Source: Mycobacterium arosiense ATCC BAA-1401 = DSM 45069
Lineage (GTDB): Bacteria > Actinomycetota > Actinomycetes > Mycobacteriales > Mycobacteriaceae
DNA length: 55,709 nucleotides
Direction: 5' to 3'
NCBI RefSeq assembly: GCF_002086125.1
Contig: NZ_MVHG01000026.1
Location: forward strand, 1 to 55,709
A model generated the notes under the pieces. The model searched no databases. It was given only the letters and a program-made list of their open reading frames with translations, and was not told the DNA's origin. A program made the translations under genes and the position numbers. Of the stretch, positions 27,529-41,594 are shown piece after piece (position 1 is the stretch's first letter; the number at the start of each line of letters is the position of its first letter).

Positions 27529-28967
27529 CCGGATACTTCCAGCGGTTGGCTCGCACCACGTCCGTCCGCGATGCGCTGCAACATGGATTTCACCGCACCC
27601 AGATACTGGACCACGGAGGCCCTGGCAACCGGATTGTTCGGGAGGTTTACCCATATCGATACCTCGTCGAAGAGGCGGATCACCGAGAAATACAGATGCG
27701 CCGGGTCCCTGGGGTCGCAGTAGATGCTGACATTTGCATTCTGCATGTGTGACGCGACGGTGGCGGAAAGCGGAGGCAGGCCCGCATCCATGTAGTTGAT
27801 CATGGTGCAGTTCGGACCCCATTCCCGAAGCCACGTTGCCAACTTCAAGACTTCGTTGAACGCCACGTTCGCGAGGTCCAGATTCGAATCGAAGGACTCT
27901 TGTGCCGCGTGCGCGGTCTCTTCGAAAGAGCTGGGGTCGACGGGCACCACAAGGGGAACGACACCCGTGAACCAACCCATCGTCGAGAACTCGGCCAGCG
28001 ACCTGCGCTTGTCGGTAGGTGTTAGGCCGTAATATGTTGTGGCTCCGGTCAACTCGTGTTGCGCCAGGGCTACGCAGGCAAACAGGCCGCCGCTGAAACG
28101 TGCCCCCGCCGCAATGCAGCGAGACTCGAATACGGCGGTCTGCTCCTGATTTAGCAGCCGATCGACGATCAGGTCCCCGCCGGTGGCCTCCGACAGATCG
28201 CCCAGCGGCATTGGGAAGTCCGGCAGGGTTCCGCCGTTGTTCTCGGCGAATTCGATCCACCTACGGACCTCAGGAGAATCCAACGTCAGGGTCGACACGT
28301 GCTGCTGCTCCCGCACGCAGAAATCGTCATGGCTGGCCGGCGGCGGCTTCTGCACGAGCGCATGGCCCGCGACCAGCAGACGGTAGTTCACCACGATTTC
28401 GGTGTACAAACCCGCGATGATTGTCGGGTCACAATGAAGGTGGTCGACAATCGCAAAAATGGTGAAGTGGCCCTCACGCTGAACAATCCCGAACCTGAAG
28501 CAATCCCATTGCACCGGGTCCGGAGTGGACAGCACGAACTGGTACCACTCACTTGGCGTCATGCTGTGCTGCCGGACCGGGGTGAATTCGATGTCGGCGG
28601 GGTCGACAATCGTGTGTCGCACAATGCTTTCCGCGGTTTGGTAGTCGAACCAACTGTGATAGGTCTTGTGCCGACGCAAGTGCGAATTGATGACATAGCT
28701 CATCGCCCGAATGTCGCACCGCCCGGGTTCGTCCCCGGAGCCGATTACCAGCCGCGCATAGTCGAGCCCGCGGGCGGCGTAGCGGGAAAAGCCGCGCAGG
28801 TGCGCTTTTTGCATTGCGCTGAGCGGCACCGAACTTACGGGAGCTTGTCGCGCTTTGGCCAGCGAAGTGGGCGTTGGTTGCCAGGTGACGACTTTGCCCG
28901 CCCCGGGCGCCCAGTCATAGACCGTTCCGACGAACAGCCCGTCCGCCGGCCTCGCACTGACGAACAC
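27525..28967 (-). CDS. PapA-type polyketide-associated acyltransferase
   Basis: The 480-residue condensation-domain-like acyltransferase has the HxxxD catalytic motif HLHCD (His176, Asp180, in [10 protein letters not shown]) and a later FTGVVPL segment near the usual DFGW region. Mycobacterial PapA proteins transfer polyketide acyl chains from a synthase or CoA to trehalose or diols. GTG 28967 is chosen because GAGGAGG (28973-28979) lies 5 nt upstream; that site overlaps the pks stop codon, so the two genes are probably coupled. It lies 11 nt after pks and overlaps the glycosyltransferase gene by 4 bp, consistent with acylation of the sugar product. Confidence 0.9.
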   Translation of the reverse strand: MFVSARPADGLFVGTVYDWAPGAGKVVTWQPTPTSLAKARQAPVSSVPLSAMQKAHLRGFSRYAARGLDYARLVIGSGDEPGRCDIRAMSYVINSHLRRHKTYHSWFDYQTAESIVRHTIVDPADIEFTPVRQHSMTPSEWYQFVLSTPDPVQWDCFRFGIVQREGHFTIFAIVDHLHCDPTIIAGLYTEIVVNYRLLVAGHALVQKPPPASHDDFCVREQQHVSTLTLDSPEVRRWIEFAENNGGTLPDFPMPLGDLSEATGGDLIVDRLLNQEQTAVFESRCIAAGARFSGGLFACVALAQHELTGATTYYGLTPTDKRRSLAEFSTMGWFTGVVPLVVPVDPSSFEETAHAAQESFDSNLDLANVAFNEVLKLATWLREWGPNCTMINYMDAGLPPLSATVASHMQNANVSIYCDPRDPAHLYFSVIRLFDEVSIWVNLPNNPVARASVVQYLGAVKSMLQRIADGRGASQPLEVSG

Positions 28968-28978
28968 CCCTGCCTCCT

Positions 28979-31900
28979 CTAGTCCATTTGTGGCTCGGCG
29001 GACGTTTCGATGTGCTGGCCTGTCGCGACTGTTTGGAGACGAGCTGTGCCAGCAAGCGTTTCGCATAGCCGCACGGCCAAGCCCCCGATGGTGGTGATGT
29101 CGTTGGTAGTGACGCGCACCCCTGTTTCGGCCTCGATGCGGGTTCGCAACTCGAGGTTGCCCATGGAGTCGAGGCCGTATTCGGACAGGGGGTGATCCGG
29201 ATCAATGGTGCGACGCAGTACCCGGCTCACCGCATCGGAGACCATGCGGCGGAGCCGGGTGGGCCACTCCTCCGATGGCAGCGCGGCCAGCTCCTCGAGC
29301 AATTCGCTTGCATCCGTCGAGCTTTGGATTTTGGATCGAAACAACTCGGCGAACCGGCTGCGCTGCGCATACGCGGCGAACCACGGCGTTCCCGTCAGCG
29401 ATGCGTAGCCGGAGTACGGCCGGTCGTGGCACAGCAGGGACTCGAATGCATGGGCACCGTCGTCCGCGGTGAAAGCGGTGTCCCGCCAGTGCGCAATGGC
29501 GGTGCCATCACCGTCTTGTCCGGGGGCCACGTATTCGCCGGTTTCGGTTCGCAGTTGCGCGGCGCGACCGACTTCAAACCACAGTGCCCACCCGATCGCA
29601 GTGGCCGGCAGACCCTGTGCCCGGCGCCAGCGGGCGAATGCGTCGAGCCAGCTGTTAGCCGCCGCGTAAGCCGCCTGCCCGGGGGAGCCGACCAGCCCCA
29701 CCGCCGAGGAGAACAAGCAGAACCAGTCCAAGGTCGATTCGGCGGTGGCTCGATGTAAGTTCCACGCGCCGTGCACTTTAGGCGCCCAGTTGCGGTCGAC
29801 GAGCCCGTCGGTGATGTTGTCCAACATCGCGTTCTCGAACACCGCGGCGGCGTGCAGGACCCCGCGCAGCGGAAGACCGGTCGCGGTGGCCACGGCCACC
29901 AAACGCGTCGCCGCGTCGAGCTCGGTGATGTCGGCGCATTCCACCTCGATGTCGGTGCCCATCGCGCGGATGAGCTCGATCGTCTCCAGCGTCTTGGCGG
30001 TGGGCCGAGAGCGGGAGCTCAGGACAATGCGGCCACAGCCGGCAGCGGCCATCTTTTCGGCGAGGAAAAGCGCGATGCCGCCCAAACCGCCGGTGACGAT
30101 GTAGGAACTGTCGCGTCGGAAGGGCCGGAATTGTTCGGGCGGTACCACGACGTCGGTGCTTCCGGTCCGGGGCACACCGAGCACGAGCTTGCCCGCGTGC
30201 TCTGCTGCGCTCATCGCGCGGATGGCTGTGGCGGCGTCGCCGAGGGGGCAGGGGACGACTCTTGGCAAAGCCAACTGCCCTTCTGCGACAAGGCCGTACA
30301 CCGTGGTCAGTAGCTCGCCGATCCGCTGCGGGTGACTCTGCGACATCAGCGCCAGATCGACGTGATGGAACGTGAGGTTGCGACGAAACGGGAAGAGCCC
30401 TGCCTGGCTGTTCGAATAGACGTGGTGCCTACCGATCTCGACGAATCGTCCACCGTTGGACAGCACTTCCAGCCCGGCGCGCTGTGCTGCGCCGGGCAGC
30501 GCGTTGAGGACGATGTCGACACCCTCGCCGTTGGTGTCGTGACGGATCTGGTCGGCGAACGCCGTGCTGCGGGAATCATAGACGTGCTCGATCCCCATGC
30601 CGCGCAACAGTTCTCGTCGGCCATCGCTGCCAGCCGTGGCGACGATGTCAGCGCCCGCGGCGCGAGCGATCGCGATTGCCGCCTGCCCGACACCCCCGGC
30701 GGCCGAGTGGATCAACACGCGCTCACCGGTGGTGACCCTGGCCTGGTCGTGTAGCCCGTACCAGGCAATGGCGTAACTCGTGGTCACCGCCGCCGCCTGA
30801 TGATCGGTGAGCCCCGGCGGTAACGGCGCGGCCGCGCGAGCATCACACGTGACGAAGGTGGCCCAGCCGCCATTTCGGGATATCCCTCCGACGCGGTCGC
30901 CCACCCGGTGGGTGGTGACATCAGATCCCACTGCGGCAACGACGCCGACGAAATCAATGCCCAGGTGCGGCGCATCGCCGTCCTCGCCGGGATATCCATC
31001 GAGGGCGAGAAGTACATCGGCATAGCTGACGCCCGATGCGGTCACCGCCACCTCGACCTCCCGGTGCTGCGGCGGAACGCGTTGACTAGCAACCAGTTCC
31101 ATCGTGTCTAGGTCGCCCGGCGTGCGGATGTGCAGACGCATCCCGCCATCCGGGTGGTCGATGGCGGCGGTCCGCCGCTCTTCGGGCCGTAGTGGGGCCG
31201 GACTCAGGCGCGCGGTGAACCACTGGCCGCTTCGCCAGGCCGTCTCGTCCTCCTCCACGTCGCCGAGCACTTGCCGCGCCAGGTGCTCGGCGCCGGTGCC
31301 GTCGTCCACGTCGATCTGGGTGGCGCGCAGGTGCGGGTATTCGGTCCCGATCGCACGCATCAATCCACGCAAACCCGCCTGTTCGAGATTGACCACGTCG
31401 CCCGGCGCCACCGCCTGGGCCCTGCGGGTGACGACGTACAGCCGAGGCGGGTCCCCATCGATTCCGGTGACTTCACGGGCGATGCGCGCCAGGTGACTCA
31501 CATGATCGGCGCCCAGCCGGGGGCACGGCTCGTCGGACTCGCCGTTCTGGGGCCCGGTGAGGATGACGATGCCCTTGGCCTCACCGGCCTCCGCACGCGC
31601 GCGGAGCGCTTCGGCGTTGGCCCGGTGATCCGAATGCTGCGGCCATGTCATGGTGGTGCACTCGGCGCCTTCGGCTTTCAACGCATCGGCGAGGCTTGTC
31701 GCCACGACATCTGCGGTTGCGCAGGTGCTGACCAGCAACCACGTTGTGCAGTCGGCATGATCCGCCTCGGGCAGGGGGCGTTGTTTCCATTCGACGGTCA
31801 GCAGCCGCTCGTTCAGCACGCGATCGCGGTGTGTGCTCTCTGAGGCGCCCGCGCCGAGTTGCAGTCCCTGCACGGCCAGCAGGATGGTCCCATGTTCGTC

Positions 31901-34900
31901 GAGCACATCGAGATCGGCCTCCAGCGCGCCGTCAACGCCGGTCACCCTCGTGTAGCAATAGCACGCGGTACGGGCAGGGCCGTAGGCACGGACTCGGCGT
32001 ACTCCCAGCGGCAGCAGCAGGCCGGCGCTGGCCGCGACGTGCGCTGCCGAGTGGGCGGCGACCGACTGGAAGCAGGCGTCCAACAGTGCGGGGTGCGCGC
32101 CGTAGGCGCTCAGTTGTGAGCGGATAGGCCCGGGCAGGCGAACCTCGGCCAGCACCGCGCCGGCCGCCTCGTCGGTCTGGTGCACTGCGACCAGCCCGGC
32201 AAACGCCGGCCCATATTGCAATCCGTGCCCGTCGACCAACTTTCGCAGCTCGGTACCATCCCGCCGGCACGAGTGGGCCGCCAGCAGCGCAGCCATGTCG
32301 TACGGCGGTGGTGGATCCTCGGGCGCGGCCGCATGCAACACCGCGGTCGCGCGCCGGAGCCGCGTGCCGTCCCGGAAGGTTTCCACCAGAAAGTCGACGG
32401 TGCCCGACGAGGTCAGCGACGCCACGGCGGAAACGGGCGTCTGGTCGTCCAGCAGCAGCATCGCCTCGAAACGGACGTCGCGGACCTCGGATGCCTCGCC
32501 GAGGACGGTGCGCGCGGCGGCCATCGCCATCTCGCAGTAAGCCGCGCCCGGAAGAGCGGCCACGTTGTGGACGCGGTGGTCGCCCAGCCAGGGTTGCGCC
32601 GCGATGCCGACCTCACCCTGCCAGACGTGGCGCTCCGGCTCCTCGGGCAGGCGCACATGCGGACCCAACAAGGGATGCACCGCAACCGTGCAGCCGCCGC
32701 GGGTCCGCGACTCCTGCTGGCCGCGCGTAAGCAGCAGCGGACGGTGATTCCACATCGGTAGCGGGGCTTCCACCAGGCGGCCGCTGGGGAAGAGCACCGA
32801 GAAGTCGATCGCCGCGCCGCCACTGAACAATTCCGTGAGGAAGCCGCGCAGCCCGTGCGGCAGCGCTTGCTCACGGCGCATGGCGGCGAACGCGGCGATA
32901 GGCATGCCAAGGCTGTCGGCCGTCTGCTCGACGGCGTGGGTGAGCAGTGGATGCGGAGCCAATTCGGCGAAGACCCGGAAGCCGTCCTCCAACGCCGCCT
33001 GTACCGCCGCGGCGAAACGCACCATGTGGCGCAGGTTGTCCGACCAGTACCAGGCATCGCACACGGGCGGCTCGCGTGGATCGAACGCGGTTGCGGAGTA
33101 GAACGGCACCCGCGGTGTCCTGGGCTCAAGCCCCGCCAGAACGTCGGACAGTTCGTCGAGAATCGGATCGACCTCCGGGGTGTGTGAGGCGACGTCGACG
33201 GCGATCTCGCGCGCCGTGATGTCGCGCTGCTCCCATGCTGTGACCAGCTCGCGCACCGTCTGCGTCGCGCCGCCGATCACTGTGGATCGCGGCGACGGCA
33301 CCACGGCCAGCACCACGTCGTCGACACCGCGGGCCGTCAGCTCGCGGAGTACTTGCTCGGCAGGCAATTCCACCATGGCCATCGCGCCTGATCCCGCGAT
33401 CGTGGACATCAGCCGCGAGCGCCGGCAGATCACCCGTACCCCGTCGTCCAGCGATAGCGCTCCCGCCACAACCGCAGCGGCCGCTTCACCCATCGAGTGG
33501 CCGATCACCGCCCCGGGCTCGACTCCGTACGCCCGCATCGTGGCCGCCAATGCGACCTGCATGGTGAACAATGCGGGCTGAATCCGGTCAATCCCGGTGA
33601 TCGCCTCGGGCGCCGAAAGCGCTTGGGTGACAGAGAAACCGGATTCGTCGGCGATGAGCGGGTCGAGTGCGGCAACGGTTGCGTCGAACACCGGTTCGGT
33701 CGCCAGCAACTCGGCGCCCATCATCGCCCACTGCGAACCCTGCCCGGAGAACAACCAGACCGGCCCACGATCGTCTTGTCCGACGGCGGCTTGATACGGA
33801 AAATCGCCTGCGGCGATCTCGGCCAAACCCTGGGTCAGCTCCTCGATTTCGCGTGCGATGACCGCGGTGCGCACCGGCCGGTGCGTTCGGCGACGAGCGA
33901 GTGTGTACGCCAGATCCGAAGGCGCCCAGGATGATGCGTTCGAGTCTATCCAGCCGGCGAGCCGTCCGGCGGTCTGCCGCAGCGCCTCGGCCGAGGTCGC
34001 CGACAGGGGGAAAATCAGCGGACCGTCGACGGCCCTGGCGCCCGGTCCGCTGCCCGGTGCGACGATCTCGGGCGCCTGCTCCACGATCGCGTGCACGTTG
34101 GTTCCCGTGAAGCCGTATGACGATACCGCCGCCCGCCGGGGCCCGCGGTGACCCGTGTCGGGCCACAGCGTATTCTCCTGTGGCACAAACAGTTTCGTGT
34201 CGATCCCGGCCATTTCGTCAGGCAGTCGAGTGAAGTGCAGATTTCGGGGAATCACACCGTGCCGCAGTGCCAGGATTGCCTTCATCAGTCCGAGCGCGCC
34301 GGCGGCCGATTGGGTATGGCCGAAGTTGGTCTTCACCGAAGCCAGCGCGCACGGTCCGTCCACGCCGTAAACCTCTGCCAGGCTGGCGTATTCGACGGGA
34401 TCGCCCACGGGCGTGCCCGGGCCGTGGGCCTCGACCATCCCGACGGTACGGGCGTGAACCTCGGCCATGGCCAATGCCGCTCGATAGGCTTCGACCTGCG
34501 CAGCCCGCGACGGCGTCACGATATTCGGCGTGTGGCCATCCTGGTTGGCGGCGGTCCCCCGTAGCACAGCCAGGATCCGGTCGTCGTCGCCGAGCGCATC
34601 CGGTAACCGTTTGAGCAACAACATGACACAACCCTCGCCGACCACGAAGCCGTCGGCGGCCACGTCGAACGCGCGGCAGCGTCCGGTCGACGACAGCATT
34701 CCGATGGCGGAACCCGAACAGGATTTGCGCGGTTCGAACGACAGCGAGGCGCCGCCGGCCAGGGCTATGTCGCTTTCGCCGTCCCTCAGGCTGCGACACG
34801 CAACGTGGATAGCTGCCAGCCCGGATGAGCATGCGGTGTCCACTGTCATCGCCGGACCGCACAGTCCCATCGTGTAGGCGATCCGCCCGGAGCCCATCGC

Positions 34901-35374
34901 AAAACTATTGCCCAGGTATCCGTAGGGCCCCTCCAGGGCGTTGGCTTCGGCGTGCACGAATTGGTAGTCGTCATGCATCAATCCGACAAACACGCCCGTC
35001 CGCGATTGGCCCAGGATGTCGCGGGTCAGGCCGCCGTGCTCCATGGCCTCCCATGCGGTTTCCAGCAGCAAGCGGTGTTGCGGATCCATCGCGGTCGCTT
35101 CTTTTTCCGTGATGCCGAAAAATTCGGGGTCGAAATCTGCCGCGTCATCCAGGAACGCGCCCCATTTGCACACGGACCGACCGGGCACGCCCGGCTGGGG
35201 ATCGTAGTATTCGTCGGCGTCCCATCGGTCGGGAGGGATTTCGGTGACCAGATCATCGCCTCGAAGCAACGCCTGCCATAACTGCTCAGGAGAGTCGATG
35301 CCGCCAGGAAGTCGGCAAGCCATGCCGACGACTGCCACTTCAGTGCCGGGCGCTGTGCCCGGGTTCAGCGACAT
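28979..35374 (-). CDS. MAS-like iterative type I polyketide synthase
   Basis: The 2,131-residue, single-module, fully reducing synthase has this domain order: ketosynthase (about 12-435, Cys182 in VDTACSSG), acyltransferase (about 540-850, Ser627 in GHSMGE), dehydratase (His933 in [14 protein letters not shown]), enoylreductase (NADPH loop near 1558, SAAGGVGQ), ketoreductase (from about 1761, TGGLGGIA) and acyl carrier protein (Ser2070 in LDSMGN). Length and order match mycocerosic acid synthase, Pks2 and Pks3/4. The AT has VASH at the position where YASH-type residues mark methylmalonyl specificity, so a multi-methyl-branched saturated chain is expected. The FAAL at 22712 is the likely starter loader. 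There is no thioesterase; release by PapA fits. It is the first gene of pks-papA-gtf-gap. Confidence 0.95.
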   Translation of the reverse strand: MSLNPGTAPGTEVAVVGMACRLPGGIDSPEQLWQALLRGDDLVTEIPPDRWDADEYYDPQPGVPGRSVCKWGAFLDDAADFDPEFFGITEKEATAMDPQHRLLLETAWEAMEHGGLTRDILGQSRTGVFVGLMHDDYQFVHAEANALEGPYGYLGNSFAMGSGRIAYTMGLCGPAMTVDTACSSGLAAIHVACRSLRDGESDIALAGGASLSFEPRKSCSGSAIGMLSSTGRCRAFDVAADGFVVGEGCVMLLLKRLPDALGDDDRILAVLRGTAANQDGHTPNIVTPSRAAQVEAYRAALAMAEVHARTVGMVEAHGPGTPVGDPVEYASLAEVYGVDGPCALASVKTNFGHTQSAAGALGLMKAILALRHGVIPRNLHFTRLPDEMAGIDTKLFVPQENTLWPDTGHRGPRRAAVSSYGFTGTNVHAIVEQAPEIVAPGSGPGARAVDGPLIFPLSATSAEALRQTAGRLAGWIDSNASSWAPSDLAYTLARRRTHRPVRTAVIAREIEELTQGLAEIAAGDFPYQAAVGQDDRGPVWLFSGQGSQWAMMGAELLATEPVFDATVAALDPLIADESGFSVTQALSAPEAITGIDRIQPALFTMQVALAATMRAYGVEPGAVIGHSMGEAAAAVVAGALSLDDGVRVICRRSRLMSTIAGSGAMAMVELPAEQVLRELTARGVDDVVLAVVPSPRSTVIGGATQTVRELVTAWEQRDITAREIAVDVASHTPEVDPILDELSDVLAGLEPRTPRVPFYSATAFDPREPPVCDAWYWSDNLRHMVRFAAAVQAALEDGFRVFAELAPHPLLTHAVEQTADSLGMPIAAFAAMRREQALPHGLRGFLTELFSGGAAIDFSVLFPSGRLVEAPLPMWNHRPLLLTRGQQESRTRGGCTVAVHPLLGPHVRLPEEPERHVWQGEVGIAAQPWLGDHRVHNVAALPGAAYCEMAMAAARTVLGEASEVRDVRFEAMLLLDDQTPVSAVASLTSSGTVDFLVETFRDGTRLRRATAVLHAAAPEDPPPPYDMAALLAAHSCRRDGTELRKLVDGHGLQYGPAFAGLVAVHQTDEAAGAVLAEVRLPGPIRSQLSAYGAHPALLDACFQSVAAHSAAHVAASAGLLLPLGVRRVRAYGPARTACYCYTRVTGVDGALEADLDVLDEHGTILLAVQGLQLGAGASESTHRDRVLNERLLTVEWKQRPLPEADHADCTTWLLVSTCATADVVATSLADALKAEGAECTTMTWPQHSDHRANAEALRARAEAGEAKGIVILTGPQNGESDEPCPRLGADHVSHLARIAREVTGIDGDPPRLYVVTRRAQAVAPGDVVNLEQAGLRGLMRAIGTEYPHLRATQIDVDDGTGAEHLARQVLGDVEEDETAWRSGQWFTARLSPAPLRPEERRTAAIDHPDGGMRLHIRTPGDLDTMELVASQRVPPQHREVEVAVTASGVSYADVLLALDGYPGEDGDAPHLGIDFVGVVAAVGSDVTTHRVGDRVGGISRNGGWATFVTCDARAAAPLPPGLTDHQAAAVTTSYAIAWYGLHDQARVTTGERVLIHSAAGGVGQAAIAIARAAGADIVATAGSDGRRELLRGMGIEHVYDSRSTAFADQIRHDTNGEGVDIVLNALPGAAQRAGLEVLSNGGRFVEIGRHHVYSNSQAGLFPFRRNLTFHHVDLALMSQSHPQRIGELLTTVYGLVAEGQLALPRVVPCPLGDAATAIRAMSAAEHAGKLVLGVPRTGSTDVVVPPEQFRPFRRDSSYIVTGGLGGIALFLAEKMAAAGCGRIVLSSRSRPTAKTLETIELIRAMGTDIEVECADITELDAATRLVAVATATGLPLRGVLHAAAVFENAMLDNITDGLVDRNWAPKVHGAWNLHRATAESTLDWFCLFSSAVGLVGSPGQAAYAAANSWLDAFARWRRAQGLPATAIGWALWFEVGRAAQLRTETGEYVAPGQDGDGTAIAHWRDTAFTADDGAHAFESLLCHDRPYSGYASLTGTPWFAAYAQRSRFAELFRSKIQSSTDASELLEELAALPSEEWPTRLRRMVSDAVSRVLRRTIDPDHPLSEYGLDSMGNLELRTRIEAETGVRVTTNDITTIGGLAVRLCETLAGTARLQTVATGQHIETSAEPQMD

Positions 35375-35415
35375 TGCCTACCCCAACGCGACATCCCGTG
35401 ACGAAATAGCAGCAA
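35365..35415 (-). CDS. Possible 16-residue leader ORF overlapping the pks start
   Basis: On the minus strand AGGAGG (35423-35428) is followed after 7 nt by TTG (35415) and an open frame of 16 codons ending in TGA at 35365-35367. It overlaps the pks ATG (35374) by 10 nt in another frame. The pks ATG itself has only a weak GGGG-type site. The strong ribosome binding site may therefore serve a leader whose translation feeds pks by coupling. This is inferred from spacing only; a shorter ATG at 35394 is in the same frame. Confidence 0.35.
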   Translation of the reverse strand: MLLFRHGMSRWGRQCR

Positions 35416-35604
35416 AGCCGTTCCTCCTTACCGCATCGGTGGAGTTACGTTGTGGGCTGCGTTATCGGGGTAGCAACCGATCAGTTGTCGGGCATGTTAG
35501 CGGATCGCCGCCGGTTCGCGGTGCTAACGAGAAACCCAGGTGGTGCCTGTGGCCAGAGTTAACTCGAAGTGATATTCGGCGCCGGTCGGCGCGCCGAGCC
35601 AGAG

Positions 35605-35628
35605 AAAACGCCGGGTCCTTAGCCGGCG
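35605..35628 (-). terminator. Intrinsic terminator after tRNA-Ala
   Basis: On the minus strand CGCCGG and CCGGCG (forward 35623-35628 and 35609-35614) form a GC-rich stem with an 8-nt loop, followed by TTTTCTCT. It lies 12 nt beyond the tRNA-Ala 3' end and separates the tRNA transcript from the pks operon. Confidence 0.75.
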
Positions 35629-35639
35629 CTTCGAGCTTG

Positions 35640-35712
35640 TGGAGCCTAGGGGAATCGAACCCCTGACACCCGCCTTGCAAAGGCGGTGCTCTACCAACTG
35701 AGCTAAGGCCCC
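35640..35712 (-). tRNA. alaT: tRNA-Ala(TGC)
   Basis: This is a 73-nt cloverleaf on the minus strand. The acceptor stem pairs GGGGCCT with AGGCTCC, the D arm reads TAGCTCAGTTGGTAGAGCA, the anticodon stem CCGCC/GGCGG holds loop TTTGCAA with anticodon TGC, and the T-loop reads GTTCGATTC. The discriminator is A and CCA is not encoded. It follows tRNA-Ile as in M. tuberculosis ileT-alaT. Here the pks operon lies on its 3' side. Confidence 0.97.
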
Positions 35713-35860
35713 TCGTCGTGACTCGGTGGTTGACCTTGGTCATCCACGGCCACGTGCCAGACCTCGACTCCACGTCGTGACCACACCACCGCTGCCAATA
35801 CGGCGATAGATCCCAGCGGCAGTGCGAGGCGTACGCAACGTCTTGACGGGCACATGGTCG

Positions 35861-35934
35861 TGGGCCTAGGAGGACTCGAACCTCCGACCTCTTCGTTATC
35901 AGCGAAGCGCTCTAACCGCCTGAGCTATAGGCCC
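35861..35934 (-). tRNA. ileT: tRNA-Ile(GAT)
   Basis: This is a 74-nt cloverleaf on the minus strand starting GGGCCTATAGCTCAG. The anticodon loop carries GAT between stem arms TTCGC and ACGAA-type partners, the T-loop reads GTTCGAGTC, and the acceptor closes with TAGGCCC and discriminator A. It sits between the DUF3566 gene and tRNA-Ala, as in M. tuberculosis. Confidence 0.96.
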
Positions 35935-36004
35935 GTACTCGCGTACGGCCGAGCGACGAGATTACCGCAATCCCCGCCCGACTCCCAAAAGCGCAGCATC
36001 CACG

Positions 36005-36898
36005 CTAGTCCCGATCCGCCAAGGTCACCTCGACACCGCCGATCAGGTCGGTGGTCAGGTTGTAGACGAACGCGGCGATGGTGGCCATCGCGGTCAGCAG
36101 CACGATGTTGACCAAACCGATCAGGACGGCGCCGCCGAAAATCGTGCCGCTGGACACCAGTTCGCCGCTGCTGCCGCTGGTGTTGTTGAGCAAGTCACCG
36201 ACGTTGCTGTTCAACTTCGACCACACACCCATGCCGCCGAGCACCAGGTAGAGGAACGCGACGGCGATCATCCAGACGAAGAACAGCGCCACCGAGAGCA
36301 GCAGGGACACCTTCAATGTGCTCCACGGATCGATGCGGCGGATCTGCATGCTGGCCCGAACCGGGCCCCGCGTTCGCCGTGAAACCTGCACGCGGCTGTC
36401 GCGGTCGTCGCGACTTTCCCGGCCGTCGGCGGTGGCCGAGCGTCCCGCCCCCGACGAGCCCGCCGTGTCCGCGGCCCGCTCGGGCGCGGGTTTGCGGTGC
36501 GGACCGCGCGGCACCGGGCCGGACAGGTCCGGTAGCTCGCTCGCGTAGGCCTCGGTCGCCGACGTCTCAGCGCGGGCGGGCGCGGGCTCAGGCTCCTTGG
36601 CATGCGACGGAGCACCGGCCCCCGGCGCCGCGGTGCCGGAGATGAAGCGGTTCAACCGGGCCTCGACGCCGCCGGGTTGGCCCGCGGGCCGCTTCTCGGT
36701 GGGCGGCTCGTTCTGTCGAGGCCCCGACTGCTGGGGCCGGGGGCCGCCGTGCTGCCAGGGTGGTCCATCCCCACCCTCTTGGGCGCGCCCACCCTGTGCC
36801 GGCGGCGCCGCGCGGCGCAGACCGGCACGCTCGACCGAACCATCCCCGTTGGGGCCATCCCCGTGTTTGGGGGCACCCGGCTCGTTCGGTGAGGTCAC
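36005..36898 (-). CDS. DUF3566 membrane protein (Rv0007-like)
   Basis: The protein has 297 residues with GTG start at 36898. A disordered N-terminal region rich in Gly, Pro, Ala and Arg (about 1-165) precedes the conserved DUF3566 domain: [20 protein letters not shown], membrane helices at about 198-219 and 253-280, and the tail [14 protein letters not shown]. The gene always follows gyrA in mycobacteria; the function is unknown. It lies 78 nt downstream of gyrA and is probably cotranscribed with it. Confidence 0.93.
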   Translation of the reverse strand: MTSPNEPGAPKHGDGPNGDGSVERAGLRRAAPPAQGGRAQEGGDGPPWQHGGPRPQQSGPRQNEPPTEKRPAGQPGGVEARLNRFISGTAAPGAGAPSHAKEPEPAPARAETSATEAYASELPDLSGPVPRGPHRKPAPERAADTAGSSGAGRSATADGRESRDDRDSRVQVSRRTRGPVRASMQIRRIDPWSTLKVSLLLSVALFFVWMIAVAFLYLVLGGMGVWSKLNSNVGDLLNNTSGSSGELVSSGTIFGGAVLIGLVNIVLLTAMATIAAFVYNLTTDLIGGVEVTLADRD

Positions 36899-36976
36899 CC
36901 CGACTCCTTAGGTCTCCTACTCGGGCCGCCACGCGGCCCGATCGTCATCCGGCTGAGTCTAGTGGCTCGGTACCGA

Positions 36977-39496
36977 TCAGCTATCCGGCTCCGTGGCACC
37001 GCCGCTTTCCTCGACGACTTCGTCCGCGTTCGCTTCGGCGTTGCGGGCGATGGCCAACAGCGTGTTCTCTTCACCCAGGTTCATCAGGCGCACGCCCTTG
37101 GTCTGCCGTCCCGCCTTGCGGACCTGGCCCGCCGCGGTGCGGATGACGCCGCCTCCCGAGGTGATCGCGTACAGCTCGCTGTCCTCATCGACAATCAACG
37201 CACCAACCAGCCTGCCACGCCGGCGGTCGTACATCACCGTCAGGACGCCCTTGCCGCCGCGGCCCTGCACCGGATACTCCTCGATCGCGGTGCGCTTGGC
37301 GTACCCGCCCGAGGTGGCCACCAGCAGATAGGTGCCCTCGCGGACGACGTTGAGCGACAACAGGTAGTCGTCGGCGTTGAACCTCATGCCCTGCACCCCG
37401 GAGGTGGCGCGGCCCATCGGGCGCAGCGCTTCGTCGGTCGCCGAGAACCGGATGGATTGTCCGTTGGCCGAGACCAGCAGCAGGTCGTCCTCGGCGGAAC
37501 AGAGCACCGCACCCACGAGTTCGTCGTTGTCGCGCAGATTGATCGCCACGATTCCGCCCGACCGGTTGGAGTCGAAGTCGGTCAGCTTGGTCTTCTTCAC
37601 CAGGCCGTTGCGGGTGGCCAGCACCAGGTACGGAGCGTCCTCGTACCCGCGGATCTGGATGACCTGCGCGATGCGCTCCTCGGGCTGGAACGCCAGCAGG
37701 TTGGCAACGTGCTGACCGCGCGCCGTTCGCGACGCCTCCGGCAGTTCGTACGCCTTGGCCCGGTAGACCCGGCCCTGGGTGGTGAAGAACAGGATCCAGT
37801 CGTGCGTGGAGCACACGAAAAAGTGCTTGACGATGTCGTCCTGCTTCAGGCCGGCGCCCTGCACACCCTTGCCGCCGCGTTTCTGACTGCGGTACAGGTC
37901 GGTCTTGGTGCGTTTGGCGTAGCCGGTTTCGGTGATGGTGACGACGACGTCCTCGCGGGCGATCAGATCCTCGTCGTTGACGTCACCGTCGGCGGCGATG
38001 ATCCGGGTGCGGCGCTCGTCGCCATGCTTGTCGACGATCTCGGCGAGCTCGTCGTGCACGATGCGGCGCTGCCGTTCCGGCTTGGCCAGGATGTCTTCCA
38101 GGTCCGCGATCTCGGCCTCGATCTTGGCCAGGTCGTCGATGATGCGCTGACGCTCCAGGGCCGCCAGCCGGCGCAGCTGCATGTCCAGGATCGCCTGGGC
38201 CTGGATCTCGTCGATGTCCAGCAGCTCGATCAGGCCGGCCCGGGCGATCTCCACGGTCTCCGACGCGCGGATCAAGGCGATCACCTCGTCGAGCGCGTCG
38301 AGCGCTTTGACCAGACCGCGCAAGATGTGTGCGCGCTCATTGGCCTTGCGCAACCGGTAGGTGGTGCGCCGGACGATCACGTCGAGTTGATGCGCGACGT
38401 AGTGACGGATCATCTGATCGAGGCGCAGCGTGCGCGGCACCCCGTCGACGATGGCCAGCATGTTCGCGCCGAAACTGGTCTGCAGCTGGGTGTGCTTGTA
38501 GAGGTTGTTGAGTACCACCTTGGCCACGGCGTCGCGTTTGATCTCCACCACGATGCGCAGGCCGACCCGGTCGCTGGACTGGTCTTCGATGTTGGAGATG
38601 CCGGCCAATTTGCCGTCGCGCACCTGCTCGGCGATCGAGGTGATGAAGTTGTCGTGGTTCACCTGATAAGGCAGCTCGGTGATCACCAGCGAGGTGCGAC
38701 CGCGTGAATCCTCTTCCACCTCAACGACTCCGCGCATCCGAATCGACCCGCGGCCAGTGGTATACGCGTCGTGGATGCCTTGCGATCCGACAATCAGACC
38801 GTAGGTGGGGAAGTCCGGGCCCTTGACCCGCTCGCAGACCGCGGTCAGCGTGGCCTCTTCGTCGGCTTGGTGATTGTCCAGGCACCAGTAGACGGCTTCG
38901 GCCAGCTCGCGCAGGTTGTGCGGCGGAATGTTGGTCGCCATTCCCACGGCGATACCGCCGGACCCGTTGGCCAGCAGGTTGGGGAACCGGCTGGGCAGCA
39001 CGGTCGGCTCTTGCACACGGCCGTCGTAGTTAGGAATGAAATCGACTGTCTCCTCGTCGATTTCGCGCAGCATCTCCATCGCGAGCGGGGTCAGCCGCGC
39101 CTCGGTGTACCGCATGGCCGCCGGCGGGTCGTTACCGGGCGAACCGAAGTTGCCCTGGCCGTCGACCAACGGGTAGCGCAACGACCACGGCTGCGCCATC
39201 CGCACCAGGGTGTCGTAGATCGATGCGTCGCCGTGCGGGTGGTAGTTACCCATCGTCTCGGCCACCGAGCGCGCCGACTTGGCGTGGCTACGGTCCGGGC
39301 GGAACCCGGAGTCATACATCGCATAGAGCACCCGGCGGTGCACCGGCTTGAGGCCGTCGCGCACCTCGGGTAGCGCACGCCCGACGATCACGCTCATCGC
39401 GTAATCGATGTAGCTGCGCTGCATCTCCTGCTGAATGTCTACCGGTTGGATCCGGTCGACAGAGTCGTCGCCAGGCGGCAGCGTGGTGTCAGTCAT
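36977..39496 (-). CDS. gyrA: DNA gyrase subunit A
   Basis: The protein has 839 residues. The breakage-reunion domain carries catalytic Tyr130 (RYTEARL), and the quinolone-resistance region reads [15 protein letters not shown]. The Ala, Ser and Asp at the positions equivalent to M. tuberculosis 90, 91 and 94 are the susceptible residues, shifted by +1 here. A C-terminal beta-propeller follows with QRGGKGVQG and GRGGKGV boxes. Together with GyrB it introduces negative supercoils and is the only type II topoisomerase of mycobacteria. There is no intein at the Tyr130 site where some species carry one. It lies 40 nt after gyrB. Confidence 0.99.
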   Translation of the reverse strand: MTDTTLPPGDDSVDRIQPVDIQQEMQRSYIDYAMSVIVGRALPEVRDGLKPVHRRVLYAMYDSGFRPDRSHAKSARSVAETMGNYHPHGDASIYDTLVRMAQPWSLRYPLVDGQGNFGSPGNDPPAAMRYTEARLTPLAMEMLREIDEETVDFIPNYDGRVQEPTVLPSRFPNLLANGSGGIAVGMATNIPPHNLRELAEAVYWCLDNHQADEEATLTAVCERVKGPDFPTYGLIVGSQGIHDAYTTGRGSIRMRGVVEVEEDSRGRTSLVITELPYQVNHDNFITSIAEQVRDGKLAGISNIEDQSSDRVGLRIVVEIKRDAVAKVVLNNLYKHTQLQTSFGANMLAIVDGVPRTLRLDQMIRHYVAHQLDVIVRRTTYRLRKANERAHILRGLVKALDALDEVIALIRASETVEIARAGLIELLDIDEIQAQAILDMQLRRLAALERQRIIDDLAKIEAEIADLEDILAKPERQRRIVHDELAEIVDKHGDERRTRIIAADGDVNDEDLIAREDVVVTITETGYAKRTKTDLYRSQKRGGKGVQGAGLKQDDIVKHFFVCSTHDWILFFTTQGRVYRAKAYELPEASRTARGQHVANLLAFQPEERIAQVIQIRGYEDAPYLVLATRNGLVKKTKLTDFDSNRSGGIVAINLRDNDELVGAVLCSAEDDLLLVSANGQSIRFSATDEALRPMGRATSGVQGMRFNADDYLLSLNVVREGTYLLVATSGGYAKRTAIEEYPVQGRGGKGVLTVMYDRRRGRLVGALIVDEDSELYAITSGGGVIRTAAGQVRKAGRQTKGVRLMNLGEENTLLAIARNAEANADEVVEESGGATEPDS

Positions 39497-39536
39497 GTAT
39501 TCCTCGTTGGTTGGTCAACTCGGCCGGTCTGCTACC

Positions 39537-41594
<2,058 letters not shown>

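Noticed and set aside
35375..35640. Repeat of the tRNA-Ala end near cwsA that would mark the large insert as a mobile island
   Set aside because: No matching sequence was seen around 16537-16600, so integrase-mediated insertion cannot be supported.
36962..38707. 581-codon open frame on the plus strand opposite gyrA
   Set aside because: It lies wholly antisense to a clearly coding gyrase gene, has no family resemblance, and is a by-product of GC-rich codon use.
36977..39496. GyrA intein
   Set aside because: The sequence runs without interruption through Tyr130 and the total length is 839 residues.
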